Of a DNA stretch of 64,000 bases, positions 10,344-22,232 are shown in pieces (within the stretch, counting starts at the first letter, position 1; the number at the start of each line of letters is the position of its first letter). The stretch spans positions 34,938,502-35,002,501 of the forward strand of contig NC_079207.1 in NCBI RefSeq assembly GCF_026745355.1, in the 5' to 3' direction. The notes beneath the pieces were generated by a model. That model had not been told where the DNA came from. It saw only the letters and a list, made by a program, of their open reading frames with translations, and ran no database searches. The translations under genes and the position numbers were made by a program. The stretch comes from Beta vulgaris subsp. vulgaris. Its lineage: Eukaryota > Streptophyta > Magnoliopsida > Caryophyllales > Amaranthaceae.

Positions 10344-12236
10344 CTAGGTTTAGTCAAATAGTAATTAGAAAAGGATAACTAAGTCCTACTAGATAAAAAA
10401 TTCTCCCCTTTTTTTTTTTTTCTTTTGCAGCCATTAGAATACATAACTCACTACAAATATTATCAAATAGTTCAAAAAAAGGACATTTACAGATTACCCC
10501 CTTAAAAGAAGTTTTGTCCTCCAAATTTAGGTTAATGTGCACAAAAGAATCATGATATTGAAAAACAAATAAATGTTTTCACTATGTAGATATTAAAGTG
10601 TAAATATTTCATAGTATTACATGCTACCCACTTAAATGAAGTTTTATCCTCGGAAGTTAGTGATATCACCCTAAAATCTCACGAGAAAGAACTTTTCTTT
10701 TCAACATAATCAAAGGTTTGATATAAATGCAGACGTAATAGAAACACAACATAACTTAAATCATTTTTAATGTAAAATAGCTTACACATAATTAAAATGT
10801 GGGACATTCTATCGCATTCTTCTCGCTGAAAGGGTGTTACGTCCTTGTGACGCACTAAAAAGTAAAAGGCATCCTAAGATGTTCAAGTTTCTCATAGTTT
10901 TTATAACCCTAAGTAGGATAACACACATCCATGACGATCGGACTTGAGTATACCAATTTATATAGTACCCTATACACAAATTTAATAAGGAGTTGCAAGT
11001 ACAGATATGCGAGTAGGTCTCTATATATTTCACTCAAGAAACTATATTAGAATCTATTATTTTTAAGTATTTGCTAAAGAAATCATAGTCTCGAAAACAA
11101 GATACTTATTTTGTCACTTTCAAGGTTTTAAGTAATATTTGAAAAAAAAAATTCAAATGCATAACTATGAAGATAACTAGTTGGTTTCCAAATTAAATGA
11201 ATAAATAAAGACTATAAATTTGAAGAATTGAGATTGTTTAAAATATCATTTTTTTTTTAAATATATGAGTTATTTCTTCACGGAAAACATTGTTGATAAA
11301 GAAGTAAAGTTAAAATCACAAATTATAGAAGATGTTCACTAAGAAATAACACATTACTTAGAGTTAGTCAGCAAAATGTCTTTCCAGGATCTAAAGGCTC
11401 ATAAAAATATTTAGAATGAGGAAATGGTTTTGTTATACTAGATCTAAAATGTGTGCTTAGTAAATTAGATGTAGTTTTGTTAACTAAAGAGGTGTTTGAA
11501 TCCAACAATTTCAAAGTGTACACTTTAGAATTATATTTGAAAGTATGTCTTTAAGTGAGAGCAAAGTATAAATTTTTTAAAGCAATCTCTTCCTTACAAC
11601 TTAACAAGATTTTTATGAGTGTATTACTTAAACTTGTACCATAAAATGCCCAAGCTCATGCACGTTCTATTCCTTATCAAGTACAATTAGAGACAAAATT
11701 ACACTAACTGTACTTAAAGTGTAGAAGTTACATCTGTATATGACACTGATCCATTTCTTTGGGTAAATAGGAGGTCTCATCAGTACATGTCTTTTTCTTG
11801 GCTCTCCCCAAACACATTTATTTTCAATCCACTATTTTTTCCAAAAGTTCTCCAATGTATTGTTAAAATTCACCCACAACTGCTTGCTTATGTAAACAAA
11901 ACCTTAGATTCTCTACTTCGCTAAACTTTCCTATGCTATATCTTCAAATGTTAGTATGAAAAAAAAAAAGGTTTCACCAACATGAAAGGTATTCACTCTT
12001 GCCATAACATCCCAAATACCCTTAATACAATTATTCCGTATTATAATAATTTTCATATCTTAAATCGCACCACACCTCCTCTTTGAAGGATTTATGTCAT
12101 CGACTTAAATGCAATTACTAATATATAATGGATCGTATTATAGAAATAATAAGTTCGTTATATTGGGTCGTCTATACGTCTTGCTAGAGAAAGCTATAGA
12201 ACTTCCGATTAGTAAATAAATAAACCCGAAGCCCAA
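10344..12236. other. AT-rich DNA without recognised genes
   Basis: About 1.9 kb with no domain-bearing reading frame, no paired LTR and no inverted ends noticed. Longest frames are about 60-75 codons with no recognisable motif. Confidence 0.5.
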
Positions 12237-12704
12237 TGTAACGGATCCTACAAGGTCACACATTAAACTTGGATCAACAAAAGAAACCTAGAGCCCAAGA
12301 GGGCCCTAGGTTGGCCGGCCAAGAGAGGGGAAAAGGAGAGAATTCTGACCTAAATATATCTATATATATGGGGTTAGGCAGAAAAGAAAAGATATCAGTT
12401 GTCTCTTATTATTTTCTCTCCCCTATTCTCTCTCTTCCAAAGTCACGTGATACTCCATAAACTAAGAAGTTTTCTTCCTTTCCAACTAGCATTGGTGGAG
12501 TGTTGATCTGGGTTGGTGGACTAAGTAGAGTAATCACATCTGAGATTCTCAATCCGAGTTATTCAAGCTTTGTGGAATTCACGCTACAAAGGTTATTTCT
12601 AAACTTGTATGTGATCCTTAATTGTATATGCATGTGATCCTGATTTAAGTGCTTATGAATTTGATTCATGAAATTCCGCTTTATAGTACTTATAAATTCC
12701 TACA
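12237..12704 (+). repeat. 5' LTR of a gag-only copia derivative
   Basis: The right edge ...AAATTCCTACA at 12704 is firmly placed by the adjacent primer-binding site and by the identical 63-bp 3' copy. The left edge (TGTAACGG at 12237) is inferred from the TG rule only. A TATA-like TATATATATGGGG lies near 12360, followed by a leader with CTCTCCCC runs. Confidence 0.65.
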
Positions 12705-12705
12705 G

Positions 12706-12714
12706 TGGTATCAG
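12706..12714 (+). promoter_or_regulatory. Primer-binding site (initiator tRNA-Met type)
   Basis: TGGTATCAG one base after the LTR end matches the start of the usual plant copia primer-binding site TGGTATCAGAGC. Confidence 0.8.
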
Positions 12715-14762
12715 TTTTAACCTCTTGCATATAGATTTTTGGTCATAAAGTTTAGTTTATGTATGACTAATTTTAATTTTATTAAGGGAAGAAATTAAAT
12801 TATGGATTGAATAATTAATTGAAATTTGTTAAAAGGAATTTTAATTACTTTCTTTCTCAATATTTAATAGCCCAAATTTTTCACCTCCTAAACCCTAATT
12901 TTCGAAATTTAAAAATTCTGATATTAGATCTCTAAATTTCGAAAATAAATTCATGTTATTAATCAAACTTTCATGCTTAAAATCGTTTATGTATGAAAAT
13001 AAATTCATGTAAAAGGTGTTTTATATGAATTAGTGATTAATTATATGAATAATCTGAAAATTATTTAAAATAGAGCTTTTAAAATTTTATTTTATGTATT
13101 AAGCATAAAGAGTTATGTTTAATTTAATCAAGATCACCTAATTAAATTTACAAGAGGTTGTAATTTTAATATCTTTCAAGAAAAGAAAAGAAAAGATTTG
13201 AAAAACAGAAAAATTGAAGGAGGAAAGATAAGGAGCAGTGGCTGCTCCGGAGTCAGGTGGTCTGCCGGCAAAATCTCGGGGAAGGGAGACACAAGGCTGC
13301 CGGCGAGCAGTCACGTCGGAGGGAGGACGTGGCGGCAGGCGACACACGTTTGACGTGCAAGCAGTGCTGTTCGCTGCGTTTTAGGAGGTTCGTAGGCTGG
13401 CGCTGGTGGTCCTTCTACCAGCGTCGGCCCACGGTCGCGAAAACCGGCGAATTGCCGGTGGAGTCGTCTGAATGGGGTGGCCTGAAATGGTCACCGGAAT
13501 TTTTGGCTGCAAGCTTATCGGTGAGGCTTATGTGAAAGCAACCTTTGTGCTGCTGTGTTTCACGTGTGTTTTCAAAGTTTTAAAAATAAATAAAAAAAAA
13601 TAAAAAAAATTTAAAGGAAAACATGCCTAAAAATCTGGGCAGCAGAATTTTTTTTTATTTTATTCTTTTGGAAATTTTATTTTGAAAATCAAAATATTGA
13701 GAAAGATAAATTTCAATTATGTTAATCATGGTCATAAATTTCAATCCATAATCTGATTTTTTAATCTAATTAAAAGTAATAAGGCTAGTTTTAGGGATAA
13801 AATCTTTAGGTTATTGGTTATTACTTAAAATTTTATCCTCTTGCTTTAATTAAGAATATTTGATATTTTAATTGATTGGCAAGTATAATATATGATATTA
13901 TTATGTGGCTTTTATATTATGATATATTTGTTATGTATGACTAGTATGGCCCAAATTAAGATACAAAATACGATCTGCGTATCGTTATGTATTCTTGTAA
14001 TTTTAAATACGATCTGCATATCGTTAAGTATTTTTGTAATTTATTTAATTTAGTTATTATTTAAATTAATTTTGATACTCATGTAATCCAAAGAATTAAG
14101 AGCCCATCAAGAGAAGGCCCATGGAAAAGTGGATGGAGATCCATGAAGAGTCTAAGAAGGAGCCGTTGATGCTTAGTTCTTAGGATTAGGGGCCATACTA
14201 GATCATTTTATTTTCGCATTTTATTATTCTTTAAAATGCTTATAAGTTTATTGTATGTTGTTTATTGATGCGCTAGAGTTCACTAATTCATAACAACATA
14301 ATAAACTTAGGCCCCGTAAATATTAAGGTTTGCTTTTCCAAACATAAAGTACTTATAAAACCCTTAATTAATAGTAATAGGTCATGCCTCCGCAGGGTGT
14401 TATCATTAATTTTGGGATATAAGGTAAAATTGCGAATTTTACAACTTAGTTTGGTTGTCCTTAACAAAATTATCAAAAGCGTTTTGAATTTTGAAGCAAG
14501 AGATAGTTAAACATGCGATGTTTATCCATCTAAACAAGAGTTATAAATGTTATAATTAGTAAAAGAGTTTACTTACCTTGATAATGTAACGTTAGATAAG
14601 GCCTCCGTCTGCTTAGTGTTCATGTTGATAGGATCTTGTAAAACACTTATTCATAGGGGACTTTAATTTTGAATAGGTGGTCAACCTAGAAACCTTTACA
14701 TGTTTTAGGTTGCTTTATAAACATAAAATTGAACTTTGCTTTATTTTCTGTCTGTAGATATC
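12715..14762 (+). other. Long untranslated leader of the copia derivative
   Basis: Two kilobases separate primer-binding site and gag. Most is AT-rich, with one GC-rich island (13200-13540) holding short frames on both strands that match nothing I know. A 30-bp near-repeat (TACGATCTGC...TATCGTTA) occurs at about 13968 and 14008. Confidence 0.5.
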
Positions 14763-15409
14763 ATGTCTAATAACAACAACAACAACTCCGGTTTCAACAT
14801 TCGTCCTTTTCTGGAAAAGGACAGACTGAATGGTGAAAATTTCCTTAATTGGGAAAGGACCTTAAGACTCGTTCTGAGGTTTGAGGGTCGAGAGGACGTC
14901 TTAGATACCCCGCTTCCTGTAATAACTGATGAATCAACTGACGCTGAAAAACGTCGTGAAAACAGGCTAGTGATAAGTCTATACCAATCACTTGTTTGAT
15001 GGTAGCAGCCATGGAGCCGAACCTCCAAAAGAGGTTCGAAACCAAGGATGCCTACACGATCATGCAAGAGCTGCGGGCCATGTTTAAAACTCAGGCCCGA
15101 GTTGAGCGGTATGAGACTAAGGGAGATCCTTGAATGTCACTTGAAGCCGGGTCAAGCTGTTGGCCCCCATGTGTTCGAAATGATGGGTCTTTTCGAAAAC
15201 ATGGAAAGACTTGGGTTCCCTTATAGGCTCGAGTTGGCTACTGACATATTATTTCCACTCACTCCTGAAATTTTAATCAGTTCAGAATGACCTACAATAT
15301 GAATGAGTCTGAAAAGACTTTGCAAGAGATGCATGGATTGTTGGTCAATGCCGAAAGGAACATCCCTAAGGTTGAATCAAAGAAAGAGGTTCTGTTGGTT
15401 CAAAAGAAA
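14763..15409 (+). pseudogene. Copia gag (UBN2-type), frameshifted
   Basis: Starts ATG at 14763 (MSNNNNNNSGFNIRPFLEKD), with RLNGENFLNWERTLRLVLR typical of the N-terminus of plant copia gag. The frame breaks near 14990. It resumes as LMVAAMEPNLQKRFETKDAY and TIMQELRAMFKTQARVERYE, breaks again near 15120 (ECHLKPGQAVGPHVFEMMGL) and once more near 15280 (MTYNMNESEKTLQEMHGLL). It ends VLLVQKK where it runs directly into an LTR fragment. Zinc knuckle, protease, integrase, RT and RNase H are all missing, so mobilisation would have needed another element. Confidence 0.8.
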
Positions 15410-15472
15410 GATTTAAGTGCTTATGAATTTGATTCATGAAATTCCGCTTTATAGTACTTATAAATTCCTACA
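15410..15472 (+). repeat. 63-bp stub of the 3' LTR
   Basis: Identical over 63 bases to 12642-12704, from GATTTAAGTGC to TTCCTACA. It abuts the gag pseudogene without a polypurine tract, so all of pol and about 400 bp of the 3' LTR are deleted. The gag side ends ...AAAGAAAG, so only a base or two of microhomology is visible at the junction. Confidence 0.9.
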
Positions 15473-15939
15473 CTCTTGTAATATGATAATTCTTATAATA
15501 TTCACCATATAACTCAATTCTCTATCCCTATATATAATTTGTCAGACATAACTAAAATATATGCTAATAACTATCTAATGATGTAGTTAACCATCCTAAG
15601 CACCATCCTTGGTTCCCATAACGATTTCCTTATATACACCATCAACAAAACTGATCATATATATACCTTCCAATCACGACCATAATAGTTTGTGATGATA
15701 ATTATCATGAGCATTAATGGAGATAGATTTCAGAGTGAGCGATATTTGTAGATCGGAGAAAGGTACAGACTTGTCCTACCACCTTCAAACAATAATTTGG
15801 TATTTCACATGCTTTTGCGAGTCGCATGATTTACGAACAAAAGTGTACATGGTTGTCATTGACTCATTATGTTATTTGCTGACAGTATTTTCTGATTATT
15901 CATAACTTTAATATAAGAAATAAAGTGGTGATATGATAT
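15473..15939. other. Spacer between two copia elements
   Basis: AT-rich. One plus-strand frame of 62 codons (15717-15905) has no recognised motif. Nothing else seen. Confidence 0.45.
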
Positions 15940-16076
15940 TGTTATTAGAGCAACATTGTATGCAAAAGGGTAGAATAGACTTTTACTAGTCGTAGGCCTG
16001 TATTGTAAACACTATATATATTGAATGTTAGGGTTAACCTACTTAGGTTAACACAACTATTCTCCGCACTTGTACA
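15940..16076 (+). repeat. 5' LTR (137 bp)
   Basis: Runs TGTTATTAGAGCAACATTG to CCGCACTTGTACA and pairs with 21023-21158. It contains ACTATATATATTG, a TATA-like sequence. Confidence 0.92.
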
Positions 16077-16089
16077 TGGTATTACATCC
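16077..16089 (+). promoter_or_regulatory. Primer-binding site, degenerate
   Basis: TGGTATTACATCC immediately follows the 5' LTR; the first six bases match the tRNA-Met-type site TGGTATCAGAGC. Confidence 0.7.
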
Positions 16090-16143
16090 TAGGTTGTTCC
16101 AAAAGTTTTTTTCCTCTAAAACAACTTCTCTTTTTCTCTTTCG

Positions 16144-19100
16144 ATGGACCTGTTGGCCTCCTCTTCCGCCACCATTGCCGTCCTCGACAGCCCACCGCCT
16201 GCGTCGTCCGCCACTTTTCAGTCGCCCTTCCCGACGTGTACGGACCCAGCCACGCAGCCCCTAGCCGCAAGTGTCATGCCGTCTTTTCCATCCTTCTTCT
16301 CGCAGCCATGGACTGCTGCTGGCGTGACCACCACAGGGCCCCCTGGTTTCTCCGTCTCTCTGACGCACGGTATCTACGCCGCTCCGGCGTCGACTTCGTG
16401 CAATACTCCCCGGTTCCCACCGGGATTTCTGGCCACCGCCTACGTGCCGACCACCAGCGTTGTTTCCCTGCCTCCGCCTGTGTCGCCACCCTATTTGTCT
16501 TTACCGCAAATCCCTGCTCCTAATCTAAGTAATCTGGTAAATATCACTCTCTCTTCTCCTGAGGATTTTTTGTTGTGGAAAACTTAGAGTACTTGTTTGC
16601 TTCTTTCCCATCAACTGTTTGGTATGGTTGAAGGCACATTTTCCTTTTCTCTTGCTACTATTATTGATGACCGTGGTGTTTCCATTCCTAATAATCAATT
16701 CTATGAATGTTTGCGTGTAGATCAACAAATAAAATCATGGATTTTTGCACATTGTCTAGAGATTTTTTTGTGGATGTGCATGATTTATCTGCTTCTATGA
16801 AAATTTGGAATTGTTTACAAACTAGATTTATGCATGCTAGTATGGCTCGATCTATGGAATTGAAGGGACCTTAAACTTGTATATTAAAAAGACTGCTTCC
16901 CAGACTATGGATGGTTATTTACGTAAGATTAAGGTGATTGCTGATTCTCTTGCTGCCATTCAGTATCCTGTGTCAAACAAAGATTTAGTATAGTATACAC
17001 TTTTTGGTCTGGTTCGTGATTCTGAGTATGATCACATTGTCACTACTTTGCTGCATTATCCGTTCCCTCTTAGTTTTGATGATTTGCGTCCTAAGTTGCT
17101 CCTTCATGAACAACGTTTGATAAATTCTAAGGATGGATCTGATTCCTCCTCTCATCATACCTTACTTGTTGTTCAATCTACTGGTTCTGGATCAAGTTCT
17201 TCCTCAAAGTCTAATTCTGGAGGGAGGAATAGGGGCCGAAATAACAGAAATCGTGGGGTAACAATAGTCATGGGGGTAACACTAATCAGACTACTCGTGG
17301 TAATGGTGCTGGCAATGGGGTAATAATAATTCCCGTGGCTCTGGAAACAACAACAACAATGCTAATCGGGGACGCTCAAATAGTATGAGTAAATATTCTA
17401 ACTTGTCATCCTATAGTATGCCTTGCCTAGATTATATTACTAATGATTTGTCTTTAGCAGGGAATAATTCATCATGTAGCAATGTAAACTCTACCCCTAC
17501 TTCTGATACTTGTGGTTTATGTTGGTTTCCAGGTCATCAAGCTGCCTATTGTCCTCAACGAATCAATTCTAGCTTTGTTCCCTCTTCCTGTGAAAGTGTC
17601 ACTCGAACCTTAGCTGCACTGTCTGTTGGTGGTGAAGCTAATGATTCAGTCTGGTACCCGGATTCCGGAGCTGCATCTCACATGACTCCTCAAGATGGTA
17701 AGTTATATGCTAAAACTCCTTATACAGGGTCTAGTTCTGTTGTAGTTGGTGATGGTACCTTACTCCCTATTAAAAGTACTGGCAATTTAACCTTAAAAAC
17801 TACAGGTCGTCCCCTCCAGTTGTCGTCTGTCTGTCATGTTCCTAACTTAAAACATAATTTATTATGAGTTAACAAGTTGTGTCAAGAAAATGATTGTGTT
17901 GTGAGTTTTGATAAAAATTTTGTTTCTGTTAAGGACTAGACAATGGGGGAGGTTTTGCTTCGGGGATCCAGTATGCAAGGTGCCTACCCTCTTCAGCCTA
18001 GTGTTGTCCCTCATGCATCATCAGTTCCTGCTTTCCTAGCCACAAAGGAATCGAGTGACATATGGCATGCTCGTCAGGGTCATACCTCTTCTAGTATTTT
18101 AGGAACTTTATGTTCAAATAAATCTATCACATGTACTTATAAGTTTCATGATGATTGTGTGGGATGTAAGTTAGGAAAGATACACCATTTACCTTTTGAT
18201 TCAGTTGAACATATTTCTTCATATCCATTATATAAAATTCACAGTGATCTTTGGGAATCTCCTGTTTTGTCAAATCAATTATATCGTTACTATGTTGTGT
18301 TTGTTGATGATTTCTCGAGATATTCATGGATTTATCCTTTATGTCGTAAATCATAAGCTTATTCTACATTTCTTGTTTTTCAAAAGATGGGTGAAAATCT
18401 ATTTAATTGCAAGATTAAAATTTTTCAAAGTGATGGAGGAAGGGAATTTGATAATTCCCCTCTTCTATAACATTTTCATGACAATGGCATTATTTTTCAA
18501 AAATCTTGTCCCCATACTCCAGCTCAAATTGGTGTTGCAGAACGCAAACATCGTTGTATCATTGAAATGACTCGTACTATGATAATTCATTCTGATATTC
18601 CTGCTGAATTTCGGGTTGATGCATCATATACTGCCACCTACACCATTAACATATTACCTATCTCAGTTTTAGGGGGTGTTTCTCCTTTTGAAAAATTATT
18701 TCATCGTCCCTCCTCCTATCATTTTTTAGAAACATTTTATTGTGAATGCTTCCCTTTATTCTTGAACTCTAAAAATCAAAACTGCAACCTTAGTCTAAAA
18801 CATGTGTTTTTATTTGATATGCACTGGATTATAAAGGGTATCGTTGTTTTGATACTACTACCAACAAAGTCTTCACTAGTTTTCATGTTCTTTTTCATGA
18901 ACATAAGTTTCCGTATCATACCTTGGTTGGTCCAGCGTCTTCTGTACCATACACCTCCCTTGTGGTCTTAGATTGTTCTTGGAGTCCCACAAATGTTTTA
19001 TCACCTAGTCTGTCGAGCGTGTCCCCTGATCGTCTCCCAGTTTTGCATTCCCCGCGCAACATTAACGTTGCCTTACGCGATGGGTTTCCTCCTCTCCCAT

Positions 19101-21015
19101 CTCCTGCGTCTCTTGTGTCTGCTCGTCCAGCTGTCCCCCTTGAGTTAGGTGTCGTGTCGGCTTGGCCCACTGAGTCTCCAACGCTTGCTGGCTAGGCTTC
19201 CTTCCTCTCGGCAGGTTCAGCCCAGCTCCATGGGTCTCCAGCGCCAGCTGGATTGTCCGACTCCTACCCATCTTGTGCTGCCCAGCGCTCTGGCTTGGCC
19301 AGCGAGTCCGCGCGACCTTCTTCCACCGAGTCCGGCTCTCTCGCTGCTCCTTCTCCCGTGTCTTCCGAGGGTTCGTCTTTGCCTCAATCCTCTCGTGTTC
19401 CGATGTCTCCTCCTGTGGTCCTAAATCATCATCCCATGGTTACTCGTCTCAATGATGGTGTGTCTAAGCCCCGCGTCTTAATGAACTTAAATACTGAAAT
19501 TGTAGAGTCTGAACCTACATAATTTAAACAAGCTTCTGGAGACTCATGTTGGCGTTAAGCTATGTTGGATGAATATAATGCTTTAATTAATAATGACACA
19601 TGGGAGTTGGTACCTCACAACTATGATAAGAATTTACTTGGTTGTAAGTGGGTTTATCGAATTAAATATAATTTTGATGATTCTGTGGAGCGGTTCAAAG
19701 TCAGGCTTGTCGTTTTTGGAAATCACCAGCAGGCAGGTATTGATTACTTTGAAACCTTTAGTTCTGTTGTTAAGCCTACTACTGTTAGCTTGGTTCTTAC
19801 TATTGTTGTTTCTCTTAAATGGTCTATTCGTCAATTAGATGTCAAAAATGCTTTTCTTTATGGTTTTCTTCATGAAGAGGTTTATATGCGTCAACCTCCG
19901 GGTTTTATTCATCCATCTAAACCTCCTCATATTTGTCGTCTCCGTAAGTCCATTTATGGTTTGAAACAAGCTCCTCGAGCTTGGTTCTCTCGGTTTAGTA
20001 ACTTCCTATTATTTATTGGTTTCAAGTGCAAGAGTTGTGACACTTCTATGTTCACTCTCAAATATTGTTGTCATCTCATTATTCTTCTGTTATATGTTGA
20101 TGACATTGTCCTTACCGATAGTAGTCCTCCTCTTGTCACAAAATTCATTTATGTCCTTTCTTCTCAGTTTGCTATGAAGGAATTAGGGGATGTTCATTAC
20201 TTCTTAGGTGTTCAGGTTGTGTGTACTCCCTCTGGTTTATTTTCATCTCAACATAAATATGCCTCTGATTTACTTCGTAAATTTCATCTTCATACTATTA
20301 AACCAGTTACCACACATGTTGTTTTTCGAGTAACATTGTCTCTACTTGATGGAGAACTTCTTGCTGATCCCACAGATTATCGTAGTATGGTTGGTGCATT
20401 GCAGTACTTAACTATGACTCGTCCTGATATTGCTTAAGCGGTTAATATAGTGTCTTAGTTTATGCATGCTCCTCGTACTACTCACCTTCATGCTCTGAAA
20501 AGAATTTGCAGATATCTGCAGGGCACATTGGACTTTGGTCTCTTCTTATATAGCAGCAGTTCTCCTACTGTTGTTATTGCCTATTCTGATGCAGATTGGG
20601 CGGGATGCCCTGACACACGACGTTCTACTACTAGCTATGCTGTTTTTATAAGGAAGAAGCTCATTTTCTGGCGTTCGAAAAAGCAACCTACTATCTCCAA
20701 ATCCTCCACTGAAGCTGAATACAGGGTTGTTGCCTACACAGCTGCAGATTGGCCATTTTCTCCATTGTCATGTGATTGTCTATTATGATAGTGTCTCTTC
20801 TTCTTATCTCACTGCTAATCCACTTCATCATGATCGTAGCAAATATATTGATGTCGATTATCATTTTATTCGCGAAATGGTTAGCAAGGGAGGTCTTATA
20901 GTTCGACATGTTCCTACTCCGTCTTAGGTTGCTGACATTTTTACAAAGGGCCTATCTACTGACTTGTGTACTAAACATCGTTTCAATCTATCCGTTGTTT
21001 CACCCCGTAAAGATT
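16144..21015 (+). pseudogene. Copia gag-pol polyprotein, multiply broken
   Basis: Begins MDLLASSSATIAVLDSPP at 16144. Gag continues through frame breaks near 16586, 16870 and 17300, with a Gly/Ser/Asn/Arg-rich stretch at 17200-17380. A CX2CX4HX4C knuckle (CGLCWFPGHQAAYC, about 17510) precedes the protease site WYPDSGAASHM (about 17655). Integrase follows: WHARQGHTS, DCVGCKLGK, IHSDLWESP and FVDDFSRYSWIYPL (18060-18350), then decay to about 18970 and a Ser/Pro-rich linker. RT is mostly open at 19562-20437 with KWVYRIK, QLDVKNAFLYG, SIYGLKQAPRAW and the catalytic LLYVDDIVL. RNase H follows stops near 20435 and 20458, with YSDADWAGC, TISKSSTEAEYR and a decayed end DIFTKGLSTDLC. At least eight breaks make it non-functional. 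Confidence 0.92.
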
Positions 21016-21022
21016 AAGGTGG
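21012..21022 (+). promoter_or_regulatory. Polypurine tract
   Basis: GATTAAGGTGG directly before the 3' LTR start TGTATTAG fits the copia AAGGTGG tract that primes plus-strand DNA. Confidence 0.7.
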
Positions 21023-21158
21023 TGTATTAGAGTAACATTGTATGTAAAAGGGCAGAATGGACTTTTACTAGTCATAGGCTTGTATTGTAAACACTATATA
21101 TATTGAATGCCAGGGTTAACCTACTCAGGTTAACACAATTATTCTCCACACTTGTACA
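21023..21158 (+). repeat. 3' LTR (136 bp)
   Basis: Runs TGTATTAGAGTAACATTG to CACACTTGTACA. Aligned with 15940-16076 it has one 1-bp gap and 11 substitutions, every one a transition. Confidence 0.92.
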
Positions 21159-21354
21159 ATTGTATTTCTCTTTCTTAATTTTATAACGCTTGTTTCTGAT
21201 TGTGAAAAGAGTTGAGTACTTATGATTATACCACAAATAATAACATACACCGGGTGTACCTTGTGGTACGTACACTCGAGTAATTTGTTATATACATTTC
21301 GCGTGCTAATCTATCACAAAACCACATTTGCTTCAGTTTTCACAGTGTTGCGCC

Positions 21355-21405
21355 TCCTTCCCCATTTTGCACAGAGGTCGGGGGTTCGACTCCTCACTTC
21401 AACAA
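21355..21405 (+). repeat. tRNA-like (SINE-type) segment
   Basis: GCGCCTCCTTCCCC ... GAGGTCGGGGGTTCGACTCC carries a strong pol III B-box (GGTTCGACTCC) but no foldable tRNA cloverleaf, so it reads as a tRNA-derived SINE relic rather than a tRNA gene. Confidence 0.35.
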
Positions 21406-21464
21406 CAATTGCTCTTTTTAATTTAATTTTCATTTTTTATTTCATATAATTCAAACTAATTTGT

Positions 21465-22005
21465 ACAATTCATACTTATTTGAACAACTTTCATACTCAT
21501 TTGGACAATTACATACTCATTTATAAGCATTTGAATATGTTTAATCAACGAGTACATACAACTCAAATGAGTATGCTTATTTTATAAATCAAGAAATATC
21601 ATAATTAATAACTAAATAAAACACCAACCCAACTCATACTCAATTGACAAACTCATACTCATTTGAACAACTTTCATATTCATTTGGACATTTCCATACT
21701 CATTTATAAGCATTTGAGTATTATGTTTAATCAATTAGTACATAAAACTCAAATGAGTATGCTTATTTAATAAATCAAGAAATATCATAATTAAAAAATT
21801 AAATAAAACTCCAACCCAACTCATACTCATTTGAACAACTTTCATACTCATTTGGACATTTCCAAACTCATTTATAAGCATTTGAGTTCAACGAGTACAT
21901 TAAACTCAAATGAGTATGTTTATTTTATAAATCAAGAAATATCGTAATTGAAAAATTAAATAAAAACCCAACCCAACTCATACTCGTTTGACAAACTCAT
22001 ACTCA
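21465..22005. repeat. 168-183 bp tandem repeat, three copies
   Basis: Three successive units share CATACTCATTTATAAGC, CTCAAATGAGTATG, AATCAAGAAATATC and CAACCCAACTCATACTC. Anchor positions 21512, 21695 and 21863 give spacings of 183 and 168 bp. CATACTCATTT and its inverse AAATGAGTATG occur in each unit, so each can form a hairpin. Confidence 0.8.
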
Positions 22006-22185
22006 TTTGACTATGTAATGCCTACTCATTTGGAAAACTTGTACTCATTTGGAGAACTCATACTAATTTGACTTCAGACTCATTTGGAAAACTCATACTC
22101 ATTTGGAAAACCCATACTCATTTGGAAAACTCATACTCATTTGGGTCTGTACTCATTTTGACCAATTCATACTCATTTGGTGTAC
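22006..22185. repeat. Short-period repeat (CATACTCATTTGG)n
   Basis: About nine irregular copies of a 17-22 bp unit around ACTCATACTCATTTGGAAA continue from the 180-bp repeats, as if one sub-motif had been amplified separately. Confidence 0.75.
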
Positions 22186-22232
22186 GTAGAGGTACGTACA
22201 CCAAGGTGTACCTTTTACCTTCTATGATTATA

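Larger units (their letters stand above)
12237..15472 (+). mobile_element. Internally deleted copia element (LTR, leader, gag, LTR stub)
   Basis: Complete 5' LTR, tRNA-Met primer site, 2-kb leader and broken gag end in a 63-bp fragment of the 3' LTR. No 5-bp target duplication could be confirmed because the left edge is uncertain. Confidence 0.7.
15940..21158 (+). mobile_element. Full-length, decayed Ty1/copia element with short LTRs
   Basis: A 5.2-kb element: 137-bp 5' LTR, primer-binding site, gag-pol, polypurine tract and 136-bp 3' LTR. Domain order gag, protease, integrase, RT, RNase H is that of copia. Very short LTRs suit the Ale/Retrofit lineage, but that assignment is tentative. The LTRs differ at 11 sites plus one indel. 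No matching 5-bp target duplication was found (GATAT left, ATTGT right). Confidence 0.9.
21231..22222. mobile_element. Mutator-like insert filled with tandem repeats
   Basis: A 10-bp direct repeat TATGATTATA flanks the segment (21221-21230 and 22223-22232), close to the 9-11 bp duplications of Mutator-like elements. Near each end lie loosely inverted blocks: TACACCGGGTGTACC with TACGTACAC on the left, and GTACGTACACCAAGGTGTACC on the right. The interior has no transposase. The unit sits 72 bp beyond the preceding copia LTR. Confidence 0.55.

Noticed and set aside
13138..13535. Overlapping GC-rich frames on both strands in the copia leader
   Set aside because: Short, on opposite strands of one GC island, with no recognisable domain; more likely untranslated leader.
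15935..21163. A 5-bp target duplication for the full-length copia element
   Set aside because: Flanks read GATAT and ATTGT, which do not match; either mutated or the element recombined.
21355..21405. A tRNA gene suggested by a strong B-box
   Set aside because: No acceptor stem, anticodon arm or properly placed A-box could be drawn; treated as a SINE-like relic.
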